Source: Wurfbainia villosa
Lineage: Eukaryota; Streptophyta; Magnoliopsida; Zingiberales; Zingiberaceae
Length of the DNA: 64,000 nt
Direction of reading: 5' to 3'
NCBI GenBank assembly: GCA_025175895.1
Contig: CM045987.1
Coordinates: forward strand, 31,522,113 to 31,586,112
Shown: positions 33,396 through 44,500 of the stretch, one piece after another
Layout: every line of letters begins with the position of its first letter
Numbering within the stretch: position 1 is the first letter of the stretch
Position numbers and translations under genes: made by a program
The notes under the pieces: model-generated
What the model was told of the DNA's origin: nothing
Databases searched by the model: none
Seen by the model: only the letters and a program-made list of their open reading frames with translations

Positions 33396-34187
33396 TCATT
33401 TTCGGCCCTTGACTATCCTCCAAACTAGGTTGACTAGTTCGGCTTCCATTTCCGAGTCGACCCCCGAATCCGACTCATCCTCTTCTTCCTTCGGGGGTGG
33501 CTTGCTTGCGGTTTTCTTCCTCGAACCTACAAAAAGTGCTATACCCTTCTCAGGTTCCGAGTTAGACTGCTCATGAAGTTCGAAATCAGAAAAGATTTCA
33601 TCTAACCTAAGTTTAGAAAGATCCTTGGAGACCTTGTAGGCATCGACCATGGATGCCCACAAGGTAGTCCTCGGAAAAGAGTTTAGGACATACCTTATAA
33701 GGTCGTGGTTTTCGACCTTTTGCCCGATTGCGTGTAGGTTGTTGACTATGTCTTGGACACAGGCGTGGAGTTGCGTTGCGGACTCGTGTTCCTGCATTTT
33801 TAGGTTATATAGTTTATTGAATAGAAGATCACGCTTACATACCTTGGCTTCATCGGTCCCTTTGTGTAGCTCCACTAGTTTTGTCCAAAGATCCTTTGCG
33901 CTTATGAAGGGGCCGATGCGATTTAGCTCTTCCTTGGATAGGCCGCATTGAAGGATTTGAGTTGTCTTAGCGTCGGCTTCGACTTGTCTTTTTATCGTAA
34001 TGGTCCATTGGTCATAATCCAAGAATTCACCCACTTCATTAGTCGAAAGTGTGAATCCCGTTTGGATTATAATCCACATCTCGATTTGGGTTTTAAGAAA
34101 GCATTCCATCTGACCCTTCCAATAACGGAAGTCATCTCCGTTGTAAAACAGAGGTCGGACGGTGCTAAAACCCTTGAGATGGGCCAT
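33396..34187 (-). pseudogene. gag: B gag, N-terminal capsid-like part
   Basis: I choose the Met at 34187 (MAHLKGFSTVRPLFYNGDDF) because it starts the family's conserved RPLFYNGDDFRYWKGQMECF block; the open frame runs further upstream to 34283 by chance. The central part has DLWTKLVELHKGTDEAKVCK, LLFNKLYNLKMQEHESATQL and SFPRTTLWASMVDAYKVSK, the usual UBN2-type gag domain. It ends at 33396 where the frame is lost. Gag forms the particle. Confidence 0.85.
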
Positions 34188-34682
34188 TTGGAAGGAAAAC
34201 CTTGCAAAAAAAATGCAAAAAACACGAAAAAGGGTTCCAAGACTTCGCCTTGGATTAGTGGTGCGGGAAATAAAAAGAAACAAACGAGAAATAGAAAGTT
34301 AAGCAAAGAAATAAGAAACTAAATAAAAAATAAGTACTCACAACCTTCGATGTCCCTGAAAGTCTACTAAACGTCGATTTTTTAGGATGAAAATAGCTTG
34401 TTACAGGGGTAAACCCCCATAAGAAGTGTAGATCTCTCAGAGAGCTTCGATTTGGTGGGTAGATCGTTTCGCGAGTCCCCTTGTAGCAAAAGTTATGCTC
34501 GTTTGATCGTGAGGTACTCCGAAGGCGATTAGTACTTGCAAAAAAACACAACCAAAAACTATGTACCAAGACTTGGTCTTGGATTAGTAGTGTGGGAGAA
34601 ATCTTAAAACAATAAATACGAAAAGAAAATTGCTCGATTGGTGGTTGCACCGAATCTGAGTGCCCCCGGCTCTAATACCAAA
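34188..34682 (-). other. B leader and PBS
   Basis: The leader lies between 5' LTR and gag. The PBS (minus ttggtattagagcc, complementary to tRNA-Met with one change) is at about 34668-34681. No gene is seen. Confidence 0.75.
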
Positions 34683-35793
34683 TGTTGGATCGAGCGGATC
34701 GCTAGAGGGGGGGTGAATAGCGATAGAAATTTTTCGTTAAAATGCGAGTAGACACAGCGGAAGATAAAAACAAAAATAGAGACAATAGACACAAAGGTTT
34801 TACTTGGTTCAGAGTCAAGGCTACTACTCCAAGGCCCTAGTGGTCCTGACCACGACGAGGGCAACTTAAAAAGCTCCTCCTCGTTGGAGGTAGGAGTTAG
34901 ACGGATACACAAGATGATAAAAGCTCAAGGTAGAGGGACACTCCCCCTCTCCTTGATATGATTTAAAGCTCGAAATAAGAACAACTTATAAACTGAAATA
35001 TGATTCAAACTTTCGTTACCGACGACTTCAAGGGATGGAGGTTGAAGCTCTAGTCGTCGTCTCGGCAGCGCTTCGTCGTAGGGATGTCGGAGAGTCAGAG
35101 CGTATCGAAAGCACTTGAAAGCTTTTTAATTGATGAAAAACCCTAAGACAAGCCCTCCTTTTATAGCCTTTGAGCCCCTCATCGAATGGGTCTTCAACCA
35201 ATCACAAATGGACACAAAAACTCCTTGAAATGGGGTGATAAGCCTTGACTCCTCGAATCTGATCATTGACCATCAGTCGACTGATGGCCATCATCAGTCA
35301 ACTGATGGCAGCATCAGTCGAGTGCTGACCTTCGCCAGTCGACTGATTGACGGCAGTCGAGTCCTCCAAGCTGGCAGTCGACTGATGGTTGCTACAAGTC
35401 AAAGTTATCTCAACAAAAACATAATTTCGACGGTCGTCGACCGTCCGATCTCGACCTAGACCATCTATAGGATGTCTTTGGTCGGATCTATGCTTAAGAT
35501 CATCCCCGTAATGAGGATACGACCTCACTTACGCTCACACACACGAGCTTACCTCGATACTTACCATGTCGCTTTTGCTTCCGGCCTTCCACTCGATTCC
35601 TTCGGCTCCCTCCGAAGTCACTCGAGTGTCGCCCGACCACCCGGCTTCCTCCGGGTGTCGCTAGCCTTCAGCTCCAGCTTTAGCAATCTTCTGCACACTC
35701 GATTCAGCTCGTGAGATAACGACATAAGTTTAACTTTGTATCGTTTGCTATAATCAAAACTCAGGTTCGACTTAGGTGCCTACTGCACCAACA
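34683..35793 (-). repeat. B 5' LTR
   Basis: An 1111-bp LTR. A TATA-like tataaaa (minus) lies at 35165-35159 and acacagcggaag near 34752-34763. It carries five clear or near CAGTCGACTG motifs (35275-35395) upstream of the TATA box in the sense of transcription. The TSD tctat follows at 35794-35798. Confidence 0.9.
35159..35165 (-). promoter_or_regulatory. B 5' LTR TATA box
   Basis: The minus strand reads gctataaaagg, with the palindrome cluster about 110-230 bp upstream. This is consistent with a U3 promoter and its upstream elements. Confidence 0.55.
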
Positions 35794-35798
35794 TCTAT

Positions 35799-36137
35799 TA
35801 CCACGTCTTCCACATATTACTATCTCATCGACTCTATTACTACGTCTTCCATATATTACTTGTCTCATCGACTCTATGACTACGTCTTCTAGCCATGCTT
35901 ATCTTCATATATTATAATAAGGCTAGCATAAGGTTATCATTCATATTTATTTATGCATATTTAAACTAAAGGCTAGCATAAGGTTATCATACATATATTC
36001 ACGCTTATTTAAGCTAAAAGCATTTCTTATCTTACATGAAAGAAATAGAGTAGGCATAGAATTTCTTACTTGGAGCGGCAGGATTTGGAGCTTGATGTGT
36101 GTGTAGTGGAAAGGCAGAACTAGGCTCTGATACCACC
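35799..36137 (-). other. T leader remnant and PBS
   Basis: The 38-bp repeats continue to about 35890. Then come two copies of aaggctagcataaggttatc (near 35920 and 35970). The PBS (minus ggtggtatcagagcc) is at 36123-36137. There is no gag. Confidence 0.75.
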
Positions 36138-38288
36138 TGAGCACCCGCCCTTCCCGTACCTCAGAGGGGAGCGAAGGGCGGCGCTACGCGATCATACATA
36201 CATGCATATACATACAGCGGAAGCATTTAAAACAATAAAATCCCTTCTTAAGCTAACTATATTAACCTAGTCCATCTAACAGATTAATTATGATGTAATG
36301 GTCTTAGCAATTTTCTTAACTAAACATGTACTAAAGAAATTCGAGATTTATATAATAAACGGGAGTGACAACCAAAACAAAAACATCATCTAAGTCTTAA
36401 CACTGAACGGTAAAACATGCATAATCTCCCCAAACCATAAACTAAATCTTATCCACCATGCCACTGCCACACACATCTTTGCCTCCTGCTTCTCCCTTCA
36501 ATTATTCCATTCCTTGCCTTGCTCTGCAGTACAAGGGAAAAATGACACTATCAGCACATATGCTGAGTAAGATCCTTTCCTACTCACAAAAGCCATACGA
36601 CATAAATTACACATAAGATAGTGACACATTCATTTAACTAACATATAGTCATAGCATGGATGTAACTATTAACATGATCATCAAGAGGCATATAGACTTA
36701 GCATTCAAAATTCATGAGTAAAGCAATCCGTGACATGATCATCTAGGACATGTATCCCCATGGCATTTTTTTATCACAATAGCATAATATCTCGTAATAA
36801 CATAGACATGGAATAGTTATATGCAGAATTCTCTTTGAAAACATATACTTTCATAAGTACTTAAACATAATCTCAACATTAGGGCCCGGCATTGTATCCA
36901 TGACTCGGCCTAGCCCATTTGGCGGTCCATTCGGTGGCCCATTTGGCGACCCCTTGTGGTCGTCGACCGTCAACCGTCGGCACGTCGACCGTGTCATTAC
37001 CACTAGGCCCATACTTCGACCTAGGGGCAACTTTGGATACAAGCCATGCGTAAAGTAAAAAAGCATACATGTTCTTTGACATAACATAAAGAGTGTTCTT
37101 GTCCCCACTCTTAGGAAAACATTTCTTAACCAATTCATATTCATAAGCCTTATGTAACCATGGCATAGGGGTGCCTATCGTTCATGAACATAAACAGGTA
37201 CATCATGATACAATGAGCAAAACTTAACATATACATTATGATACAATGGTCCAACATCAGCCGTTAACATAGACATAAGGTATGGAATCATGCAAATATA
37301 TCGTCTAACTAGCATCATATCAATACCATATATATATACCTAGCATAACATGGAAAATCATTCGGAATCATGTTCGGTATTTTTTTTTATTTTCTTGTTC
37401 TTTTTAATCTTCCCGAGCCCGCCAAAGATTGTCTGCGTTGGGCGACGACACATGTCGTGGCCGAGCGCTTGCAACGCTTCTTAGCCGAGAGGTATGCTGC
37501 TAGCTGGCGAAAGCACCTCCGGTGTCGGTGACACACCTGGTGCCCGAGCGGCATGCTTTACGCCTAAGTTGTTTTGCCCACGACATGGCGAACCTCGTCC
37601 TAGGGTCTTAAGCAATATCAAACATGGAACCTCGTCTAAGGTTAATCATATGCAATATAGGGAAAAGAAGAACATGAAAACTCTTTATTGCATAACACAA
37701 CATTGGAAACATGAAAGCCGTTCGAGAGAAACCCATGTACTGCAGGTGAGGGAATTCTTACCTTCGATTGCTTTAACTTGTATTTGTAAAACCTAATGAG
37801 AAGCAACCTTCTATCCCACCCTAGCAGCTGCCCTCTAAGGTCTCTTGAATCCCACCTTTCCTTGGATTCGGCGGAGAAGACAACCCTAGGAGAGAATTCT
37901 CCTTGATGTGTGGTTCGGCGGTGGAGGGATCAAGAGAGAGTAGAGAGGTGTCCTCTAGGGTATTAGGGAGGTTAAATTTATAACCATCAAGGCTTAACCT
38001 ATTCCCTTATAAATTTCCTTAAATTTCTCTCTTTAACAGAATTAATTCCTTCTTCAATTAAATTCGTGACTTCTCCCTAATCATATAAAAATTTTATTGG
38101 ATTTTTGGTGACTCACCCCTTCTTGTCCGGTTTTCTTTTCTTTTATCTTTTCTTTTATTTCCTTTAAATCCCACGTAAGCCTATTATCATCATGCATAAT
38201 TATCTTTATTTTCTTTAACCCACATAAGGGCCCCTTTATTATCATGCCTCATTATCTATAAAACTCCTAAGATTTTTCAGGCGTTACA
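36138..38288 (-). repeat. T 5' LTR
   Basis: A 2151-bp LTR, partner of 21858-24069. It carries a mutated start (TGAGCACCCGCCC). It lacks about 100 bp of the GC-rich block (junction near 37587) and differs strongly at 37430-37590. It has extra GC-rich bases at 36885-36995. The rest is almost identical to the 3' LTR. Confidence 0.9.
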
Positions 38289-38293
38289 TAGTC

Positions 38294-38854
38294 AACTGCT
38301 ACTCAACAGTGGATTGGTCAGTCAATTGTTCAACAATCTGTGCCTGTGTCCATGACCATCAGTCGACTGCTCACCCCTAGCAGTAGACTGCTATGGACTA
38401 ATCAACTGTCAAACCCTAGCAGTCGACTGTAAGGGCCGCAATTGAGCAGTCGAGCACCAGTCGACTCCTCAGCAGTTGACTAGGTCATAACTCCAGTCAA
38501 CTACTCTGAGTCAACTTGGCTCCCAAGTGTCAAACACTCAGCCAGTCGACTTTCTGATACCTCAGTCGACTGCTAAACCTCAACAATGAGGTTTATCCCC
38601 ATGTATGAACCCCTCATACTTGATAGACCACCCTTAGCCTAGACCTAAGCCTTCTATCCACCTCCATCAGTCGCACGCCTATCGGATCCCTCCAAGTCCT
38701 CAATGACTTGTTCATCTATATGCTAGCCTTCAAGTGCTTCTATCGGCTATTGTCAAGCTAACCAGGTCTACATTGCCAAGATACATTTGGGCTTATGTCA
38801 CCAAGACATCGTTGGACTTTATGCTGCTAAACATTGGACTTATAATGCCAAGAC
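38294..38854 (-). repeat. H LTR, part between T and S1
   Basis: The segment is dense in complete and damaged CAGTCGACTG motifs (38355-38570). From about 38750 it passes into repeats of the type ttggacttatgctgccaaga, which continue past S1. No coding frames are present. I place it in the LTR of H because it leads, without S1, into the LTR end and PPT at 42827. Confidence 0.6.
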
Positions 38855-39439
38855 TACCGTGTAACGCCCGTAAAATTTCTAGCAATTTTACGAGAATTTT
38901 GGCTTTATGATGATAGGCTTTATGTGGGCCTTTTTGGAAAAATAAAAGAAAATAAGCCAAAAAAAAAAAAAAGAGATGCAAAGCCTAGGAATTGAACCCC
39001 AAACCTCTAGAGATAGCCAAGCCCTATAGATGCACCCACTAACCATAAGCCCAATAGAATTATATCATTAGAGGAAGAGGGGAATTTATAGATAAGTGGA
39101 AGAAGGGTAAGTGAAGGGGCATGACAAAGAAAAGAGAAACTTCTCTTCCTCCCTTTATAAAGAAGAAGGAAGTTTCCATTTGGCCATTTTCTTCCTCTCC
39201 TCTTCATCCTCACCGAAACAAACCTCCTTCTTCTTGCTTTGGCCGAGACCCCCCTTCAACTAGGAGAAAGCTAGGTGACTTCCATTAGGTCATCTCTCAA
39301 GCAAAGTGAAGGAGGTAAGTTTCCCCTCACCTGCAGTGTATTAGTTTCGTAGGTTAAATTTCATATAAGAACGATGAAGTTGTAGCCCTTGTAGGTTTCG
39401 GCCAATCAAGTTTTCTTGGGCTAAGATTCATGAAAATGT

Positions 39440-40070
39440 TTCTAGCGAACTTCTATAGGTTGTATGCTCACTATAGGACCTTTTAGGGGACAAAGATTCT
39501 AACTTGGTGCCCTTATAGGTTTCGGCCACCAAGGCCTTTTAGGGTTAGGGTTTTTATGACAACTCCCTCTTATGAGGTTAGGCCATGATAATGCTTATGA
39601 ATGAATTTTAGGGGACAAAACCTAAGTTTGAACTCATTCCATGTTTCGGCCAACCCATATAATTAGGGTTAGGGTTGCATGAAAATGTTCCTAATGACAC
39701 TAGGTTAAGTAATAATGCTTTATGAATGGACTTTAGGGGACAAAACCTAAGTTTGAACCCATTCCATGTTTTGGCCAACCCATATAATTAGGGTTAGGGT
39801 TGCATGAAAATGTTCCTAATGACACTAGGGTAAGTAAAAATGCTTATGAATGAACTTTAGGGGACAAAAGTCCAAAGATCTAACCTTACAAGATTCGGCC
39901 AACCAATGAAAGTAGGGTTAGGGTTGCATGAAAATATCCCTAATGATACTATGATTAGTTATAAGTCTTCATGAGTGAACTTTAGGGGACAAAACCCAAG
40001 CTCGAGCCCCTTACAAGATTCGGCCAACCCATGGTTTTAGGGTTAGGGTTTCATGAAAACACCCCCCCCC
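39440..40070 (+). repeat. S1 tandem array 1, about 120-bp unit
   Basis: Five diverged copies of a unit with ttaggggacaaaacctaag, attcggccaaccc, agggttagggttgcatgaaa and cctaatgacactaggttaag. The last copy runs into a poly-C tract near 40070. Confidence 0.8.
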
Positions 40071-40084
40071 CTCCACATGTAGTT

Positions 40085-40490
40085 GTGCTAAGGGTATGGT
40101 TTTTGTTTGATTAATATGCCATGAATATGCATAGGAAATATTCTTCATGTTTATGATACCATGTGCCATGAAATATGCTTAGGTGATGAACATGTTTTTA
40201 TGATTTAATATGCCATGGATATGCCAAAGAAATAGGCTTCATGTTATGATGTAATGTGCCATGAAATAGGCTTAGGTGATGAACATGTTTTTATGATTTA
40301 ATATGCCTTGAATATGCTTAGGAAACATGCTACATGTTGATGATGTAATGTGCCATGAAATATGCTTAGGTGATGAACATGTTTTTGTGATTTAATATGC
40401 CATGAATATGCCAAGGAAATATGCTTCATGTTTATGATGTAATGTGCCACGAAATATGCCTGTATGATGAACATGTTTATACTTTATGAC
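40085..40490 (+). repeat. S1 tandem array 2, about 95-bp unit
   Basis: Four copies with gatttaatatgccatgaata, aatatgcttcatgttt, atgatgtaatgtgccatgaa and gcttaggtgatgaacatgtt. Confidence 0.8.
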
Positions 40491-40524
40491 CCCTTTAGGG
40501 TACTCTTATGTTATGAATGCATGT

Positions 40525-40750
40525 GTCCTTATGATAAGATGGAGATGCTTCCCTTTCAAGTAGGGACCAAGAGCTCTCCTTATGATAAGATGGAGATGCT
40601 TCCCTTTCAAGTAGGGATCAAGAGCTCTCCTTAAGATAAGATAAAATGGAGATGCTTCCCTTTCAAGTAGGGATCAAGAGCTCTCCTTATGATAAGATGA
40701 GATTAAGATGCTTCCCTTTTTATGATGGGGGATCAAGAGCATTCTTTATA
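40525..40750 (+). repeat. S1 tandem array 3, about 55-bp unit
   Basis: Four copies with ccttatgataagatggagat, gcttccctttcaagtaggga and tcaagagctct. The first three are nearly perfect. Confidence 0.85.
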
Positions 40751-40969
40751 TTATGATAAGAAAAGAAAAGAATTAAGTATTTTACTTTGCAAGAGGTTAA
40801 GTACTCCGTCTGGCCAGTGGTCGTTAATCAAATCCATAGGGACATAAGAAGACGTAAGAGGTCTTGCCCTGGTAAGACGTAAGAGGTCTTGCTCTAGTAG
40901 GACTGGTGGCTCGCTACCCCAGCCTATTAGGGAACGCGCATTATGTGGTACTTAACCTGGGGCCCCCCA

Positions 40970-41400
40970 AACAAGTTATGATGATATTGAAGTATCTATA
41001 AGTATATGTTTTGAAAAGGAAAGACTTTTATGATTATTGTGTATGCTCATGTTAAATACTCTGAATGCTTGCGAACTATGTTCTTTATGCATGCTAGATG
41101 TTAAGAAGTTATGATGATATGGAAGTATCTATAAGTATATGTTTTGAAAAGAAAAGACTTTTATGATTATTGAGTATGCTCATGTTAAATACCCGGAATG
41201 CTTGCGAACTATGTTTTTTTTATGCACGCTAGATGTTATGAAGTTATGATGATATGGAAGTGTCTATAAGTATATGTTTTGAAAAGAAAAGACTTTTCAT
41301 GATATTGTGTATGCTTATGTTAAATACCCTGAATGCTTGCGAACTATGTTCCTTATGCATGCTAGATGTTATGAAGTTATGATGTTTAGAGTTAAGTTTC
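40970..41400 (+). repeat. S1 tandem array 4, about 125-bp unit
   Basis: Three close copies (aagttatgatgatatggaag, tatctataagtatatgtttt, gaatgcttgcgaactatgtt), then decayed copies to about 41760. Confidence 0.85.
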
Positions 41401-42385
41401 AGAATGTTGCGACTATGTACTTCATGCTAGTTTAGAATTTATGATGTGGTGAATGTTATGGTTAAGTTTATGAATACTTGCGATTATGTTCTTTCTACAA
41501 GTTTAGGATTTATGTTATTACGAATGTTTATGTCCAAGTTAAACAAATGCTTATGATTATGCCCTTTATGCATGATTGGATTCCCTGATGAATGGTCATG
41601 GTTAAGTTGAAGAATGTTTGTGCCTATGTACTTTATGTAGGTTTAAGATGTAGGATGTTACGGATGCTTAGGTTAGGAATGCTTATTGTTAAGTTTTAAA
41701 ATGCTTATGAATATGTCTTTCATGCATGCTTAGTTTTATGTAGTTATAATGCTTATGTTCAAATTATGCCCTGCTTAGATTAATTATGCTTTCTATGCCA
41801 TGCTCAGTTTTTATTACATGGATATGTTGTTGATCAAGGTTGCCATGAAATACTTAGGTCCTTTATGCTAGTATGCTCATGTTCTAATTGCTTGATGAAG
41901 TTTGTGGCTTTTGTGAGTAGGCAAGGATCTTACTAAGCTATATGCTTATAGTTCATGTTGTCCATATACTGCAGATAAAGGAAGTCTGCGCTAGAGGAAG
42001 TAGCAGGAGGGGCCAAGTGTGTGTGATAGTGGCATGGTGAAAGAAGATCCTATACTATCTGCTTGTATTTATATGTTCTAAGAACAACTTAAGACATTGC
42101 TTCCGCTTATAAGACTTGTGTTTAATGAGTATCATCTACTTAAGAAGGTTGGAAATGTTAGAACTCATGAACGAATCTTTATGTATGCATGTTATGAAAG
42201 ATATGTTAACATGCTAATGATGAATATGATATGTGATGCATGTGCAAAAGAAAGTTTAAGTTATGATGGCCTGTTAAAGTACGTAGGTTGTGAGAGGATC
42301 CATATGTAGTATGTTTTAAAAAAAAAAAAAAAAGAGTAATAGTAGCGCCACCCTGAGAGCAGATAAGGGCGGGCGTTACATACCG

Positions 42386-42827
42386 CTTGGACTTTATGCC
42401 ACCAATATCACCCCCTTGGACTTCCCAATTTCTAAGATCCATTTGAACTTATGCTGCCAAGACTTCATGCTTAGACTTTACGCTACCAAACATTGGACTT
42501 ATGCTACCAAGACCCATGCTTGGACTTTACACCTCTAATATCACTCTCTTGGACTTTCCTTGCCAACTCCATGTTGGACTTTCCAAACGCCAAGACCCAT
42601 GCTTGGACTTTCCAAACGCCAAGACCCATGCTTGGACTTTTCCATTGCCAAGACCCATGCTTGGACTTTTCCATTGCCAAGACCCATGCTTGGACCTTCC
42701 ATGCCAAGTACACAAGACTTGGACTTTCCATGACAATCACATTGTCATATGTTTTGTCGAACATCAAAATACTGCTCGAGTCAAATTTGAGTCTGGTCAA
42801 TCGTGACCTAGGCCGATTGCACCAATA
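42386..42827 (-). repeat. H LTR end with 30-bp minisatellite
   Basis: About ten tandem copies of a unit around tgccaagacccatgcttgga(ctttcca), clearest at 42560-42710. They are continuous with the degenerate copies at 38750-38854 left of S1. The LTR ends gattgcaccaata at 42827 (usual caccaaca) and the PPT follows. Frames on both strands here simply translate the repeat. Confidence 0.75.
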
Positions 42828-44500
42828 ATCTCTCCCTTTTTGATGTTTAACAAAACTTTTGAGTTAGGCTACCTAACTCAAGCCATCAATTCTCATCAAA
42901 TCTCCCCATTTTTGACATACATCAAAATAGCTCCCCCCAAGGGTATCAATGTCTCATATCCCAATGAGATCTTACATTCTCCCCCTTGGTCCAAAAACAT
43001 TTTGGATGCCTTCACTCTTTCTAGTGATAAGTTCACTAAATGAGAGGCAATCCTCACTATTCTCCAATTCTCCCCTTATGACGAAAAATCCATCCATCAT
43101 CCCTTAATGGATAACCTCACCCTAAAGGCTTGTTCCCCTTTGACCATTGCGCCAACAATATCTTGGAGAGTTCCTAAGCCAATAGGAATACTAAACCATC
43201 AAAATTAAGAGCAAAAGTTCAAACTTTAACTTTCACACACCTTAAAATTTGATTCTCACCCTAAACAACTCTTCTAATACATATCCAATGAATTTTCACC
43301 CTTCCAATGCTTTCCAAAGCATATCCTAGGGTTAGGAAATGTTAGGGTAGCCAAAAGTAGTTGAACTGGGCTAAACAAATCTTGTTTACTCGAAATCAGA
43401 CTTCGCAGTCAACTCAGTCAGCAACCAGTCGGCTACCCTCAATGGCAGTTGACTACCCCAAGCGATAGTCGACTGGTTTCTACAGATGCAGAAATCCAAA
43501 AATCAAAAATCAAACCTTTGAAAATCATAAGTAATTATACGTAATTTTAAAAATAATGAAACTCCATACGTATAATACTTATGTCAGATATAATGGATGA
43601 AAAATATTTGAAAAATAAAATACCCATTAAATGATGAGATTGATACAAAGTTTAAAAAAAATATAACTTCAATGTTTTGAGTCTACTTTGTATCAGCCTC
43701 ATCAATGGTGATTGCTATCAAAAGATAGACTTCACCAAGATTTTCTAAAATATTTTTGAAACCTTATATTGGACCATGATCTATGGGCTCAATGCACATG
43801 ACTTGTACATTAGCCTTCCCCATGATCCATCATTATTCATCTCACATGTTTCTAGGGTGTATGAAAACACATACAAGTCAATTTAATGTGAGATGTGGGT
43901 TTTTGTTCTTCCTAATCTAAGGTATCGTGCTTTTTTCTAGGCAACTCTATTTGATTCCCTTGTACATGAGACTTCAAATCATGTCATAGTCCTTAAATCA
44001 ATTTTAATTAATCTGAAATGTATGAATGATGATTATGGCATACAAGATAGCATAAATAAATCATGTGCCAATAATCATAATGGCATGGCATAAAAATGAC
44101 TAAGTACAAACATGACATTAAAATTAAACCTAAGCATTATCATGACATTTTAAATAGTAATATGAAGCATGATGTTATAACATGTCAAGGCAAGCAAAAG
44201 CATGGCAAGTATAAAATACAAAGGTATATAATACCCAAGTGTTAATCTAAAATTGTTATTTTCTAAAATTTACACTACTTTGCCATAATAGATCAATCTC
44301 CCAAGTGTGCCAAAAACTCAAAATGGCACATCATGACCTCTAAATCTAATTGTGCCAATTTTGATCAATTTTCCATACTTCTCAAATTCTATTGGCACAT
44401 CCTAAAATATTTTAGGATTAAAAATTCTAACCTCATTTCCAAATTATCCCATAGCCTTGAAAATGATCTAAAGTGTCAACTTTGCTATGGTTAGGTTAAT
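42828..44500 (-). other. H PPT and noncoding 3' region of a gag-only element
   Basis: The PPT (minus tcaaaaagggagagat) is at 42828-42843, with further purine runs at 42900-42990. No frames are seen. In reverse it runs parallel to the G1/G2 noncoding region: the block near 43790-43840 (minus ggatcatggggaaggctaat), the CAGTCGACTG-type pair at 43410-43470 and the caaaaa/ttttga stretches occur in the same order. Since the gag C-terminus follows at 45576, H has no pol. Confidence 0.65.

Larger units (their letters stand above)
26851..35793 (-). mobile_element. B: Copia SIRE-type LTR retrotransposon, nearly full length
   Basis: A minus-strand element of about 8.9 kb with LTRs 26851-27962 and 34683-35793 (TGTTGG...CCAACA) and a perfect TSD tctat (26846-26850, 35794-35798). 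The PBS (tRNA-Met type) and PPT are next to the LTRs. The coding order is gag with a zinc knuckle and long coiled-coil tail, protease, integrase, RT, RNase H. The IYVDDIIFGTTN motif and the large gag tail indicate the SIRE lineage. No envelope-like frame follows pol. Its empty-site sequence at about 28670-28760 also proves where G2 inserted in C. Confidence 0.9.
21858..38288 (-). mobile_element. T: Ty3/gypsy chromovirus (Tekay-like), internally deleted
   Basis: The minus-strand element has 2.2-kb LTRs at 21858-24069 and 36138-38288 and a perfect TSD tagtc (21853-21857, 38289-38293). A tRNA-Met type PBS lies near 36125-36136 and the PPT at 24070-24079. Pol has the gypsy order RT, RNase H, integrase, then a chromodomain. 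Gag, protease and the start of RT are gone: only about 90 bp (26762-26850) and 340 bp (35799-36137) of noncoding DNA lie between RT and the 5' LTR once B is removed. B (26851-35793) is inserted in the remaining 5' part. Confidence 0.9.
38860..42380 (+). mobile_element. S1: 3.5-kb solo LTR, Tekay-like
   Basis: It starts TGTAACGCCCGTAAAATT and ends AAGGGCGGGCGTTACA, with a perfect TSD taccg at 38855-38859 and 42381-42385. There is no internal coding region, so this is a solo LTR formed by recombination between two LTRs. The end agcgccaccctgagagcag...gggcgggcgttaca resembles the complement of the T LTR start, so it is a gypsy Tekay-like LTR in plus orientation. A cattgcttccgctta motif lies near 42096-42110. 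Most of the interior is four successive tandem arrays (listed separately). Confidence 0.9.

Noticed and set aside
28917..34187. Envelope-like third ORF, as in some SIRE elements, in B
   Set aside because: After RNase H ends at 28917 only AT-rich noncoding DNA with purine runs leads to the PPT; no frame with a signal or membrane segment was found.
33948..34322. Plus-strand frame of 124 codons across the B gag start
   Set aside because: It is antisense to a well-recognised gag domain and has no family resemblance.
40060..40075. Poly-C run in S1 and poly-A runs near 38960 and 42320 as retroposon tails
   Set aside because: They lie within a solo LTR with a perfect TSD at its own ends; no TSD surrounds the runs.
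42493..42828. Overlapping open frames of about 100 codons on both strands, a repetitive HAWTF-type protein
   Set aside because: They simply translate the 30-bp minisatellite in several frames.
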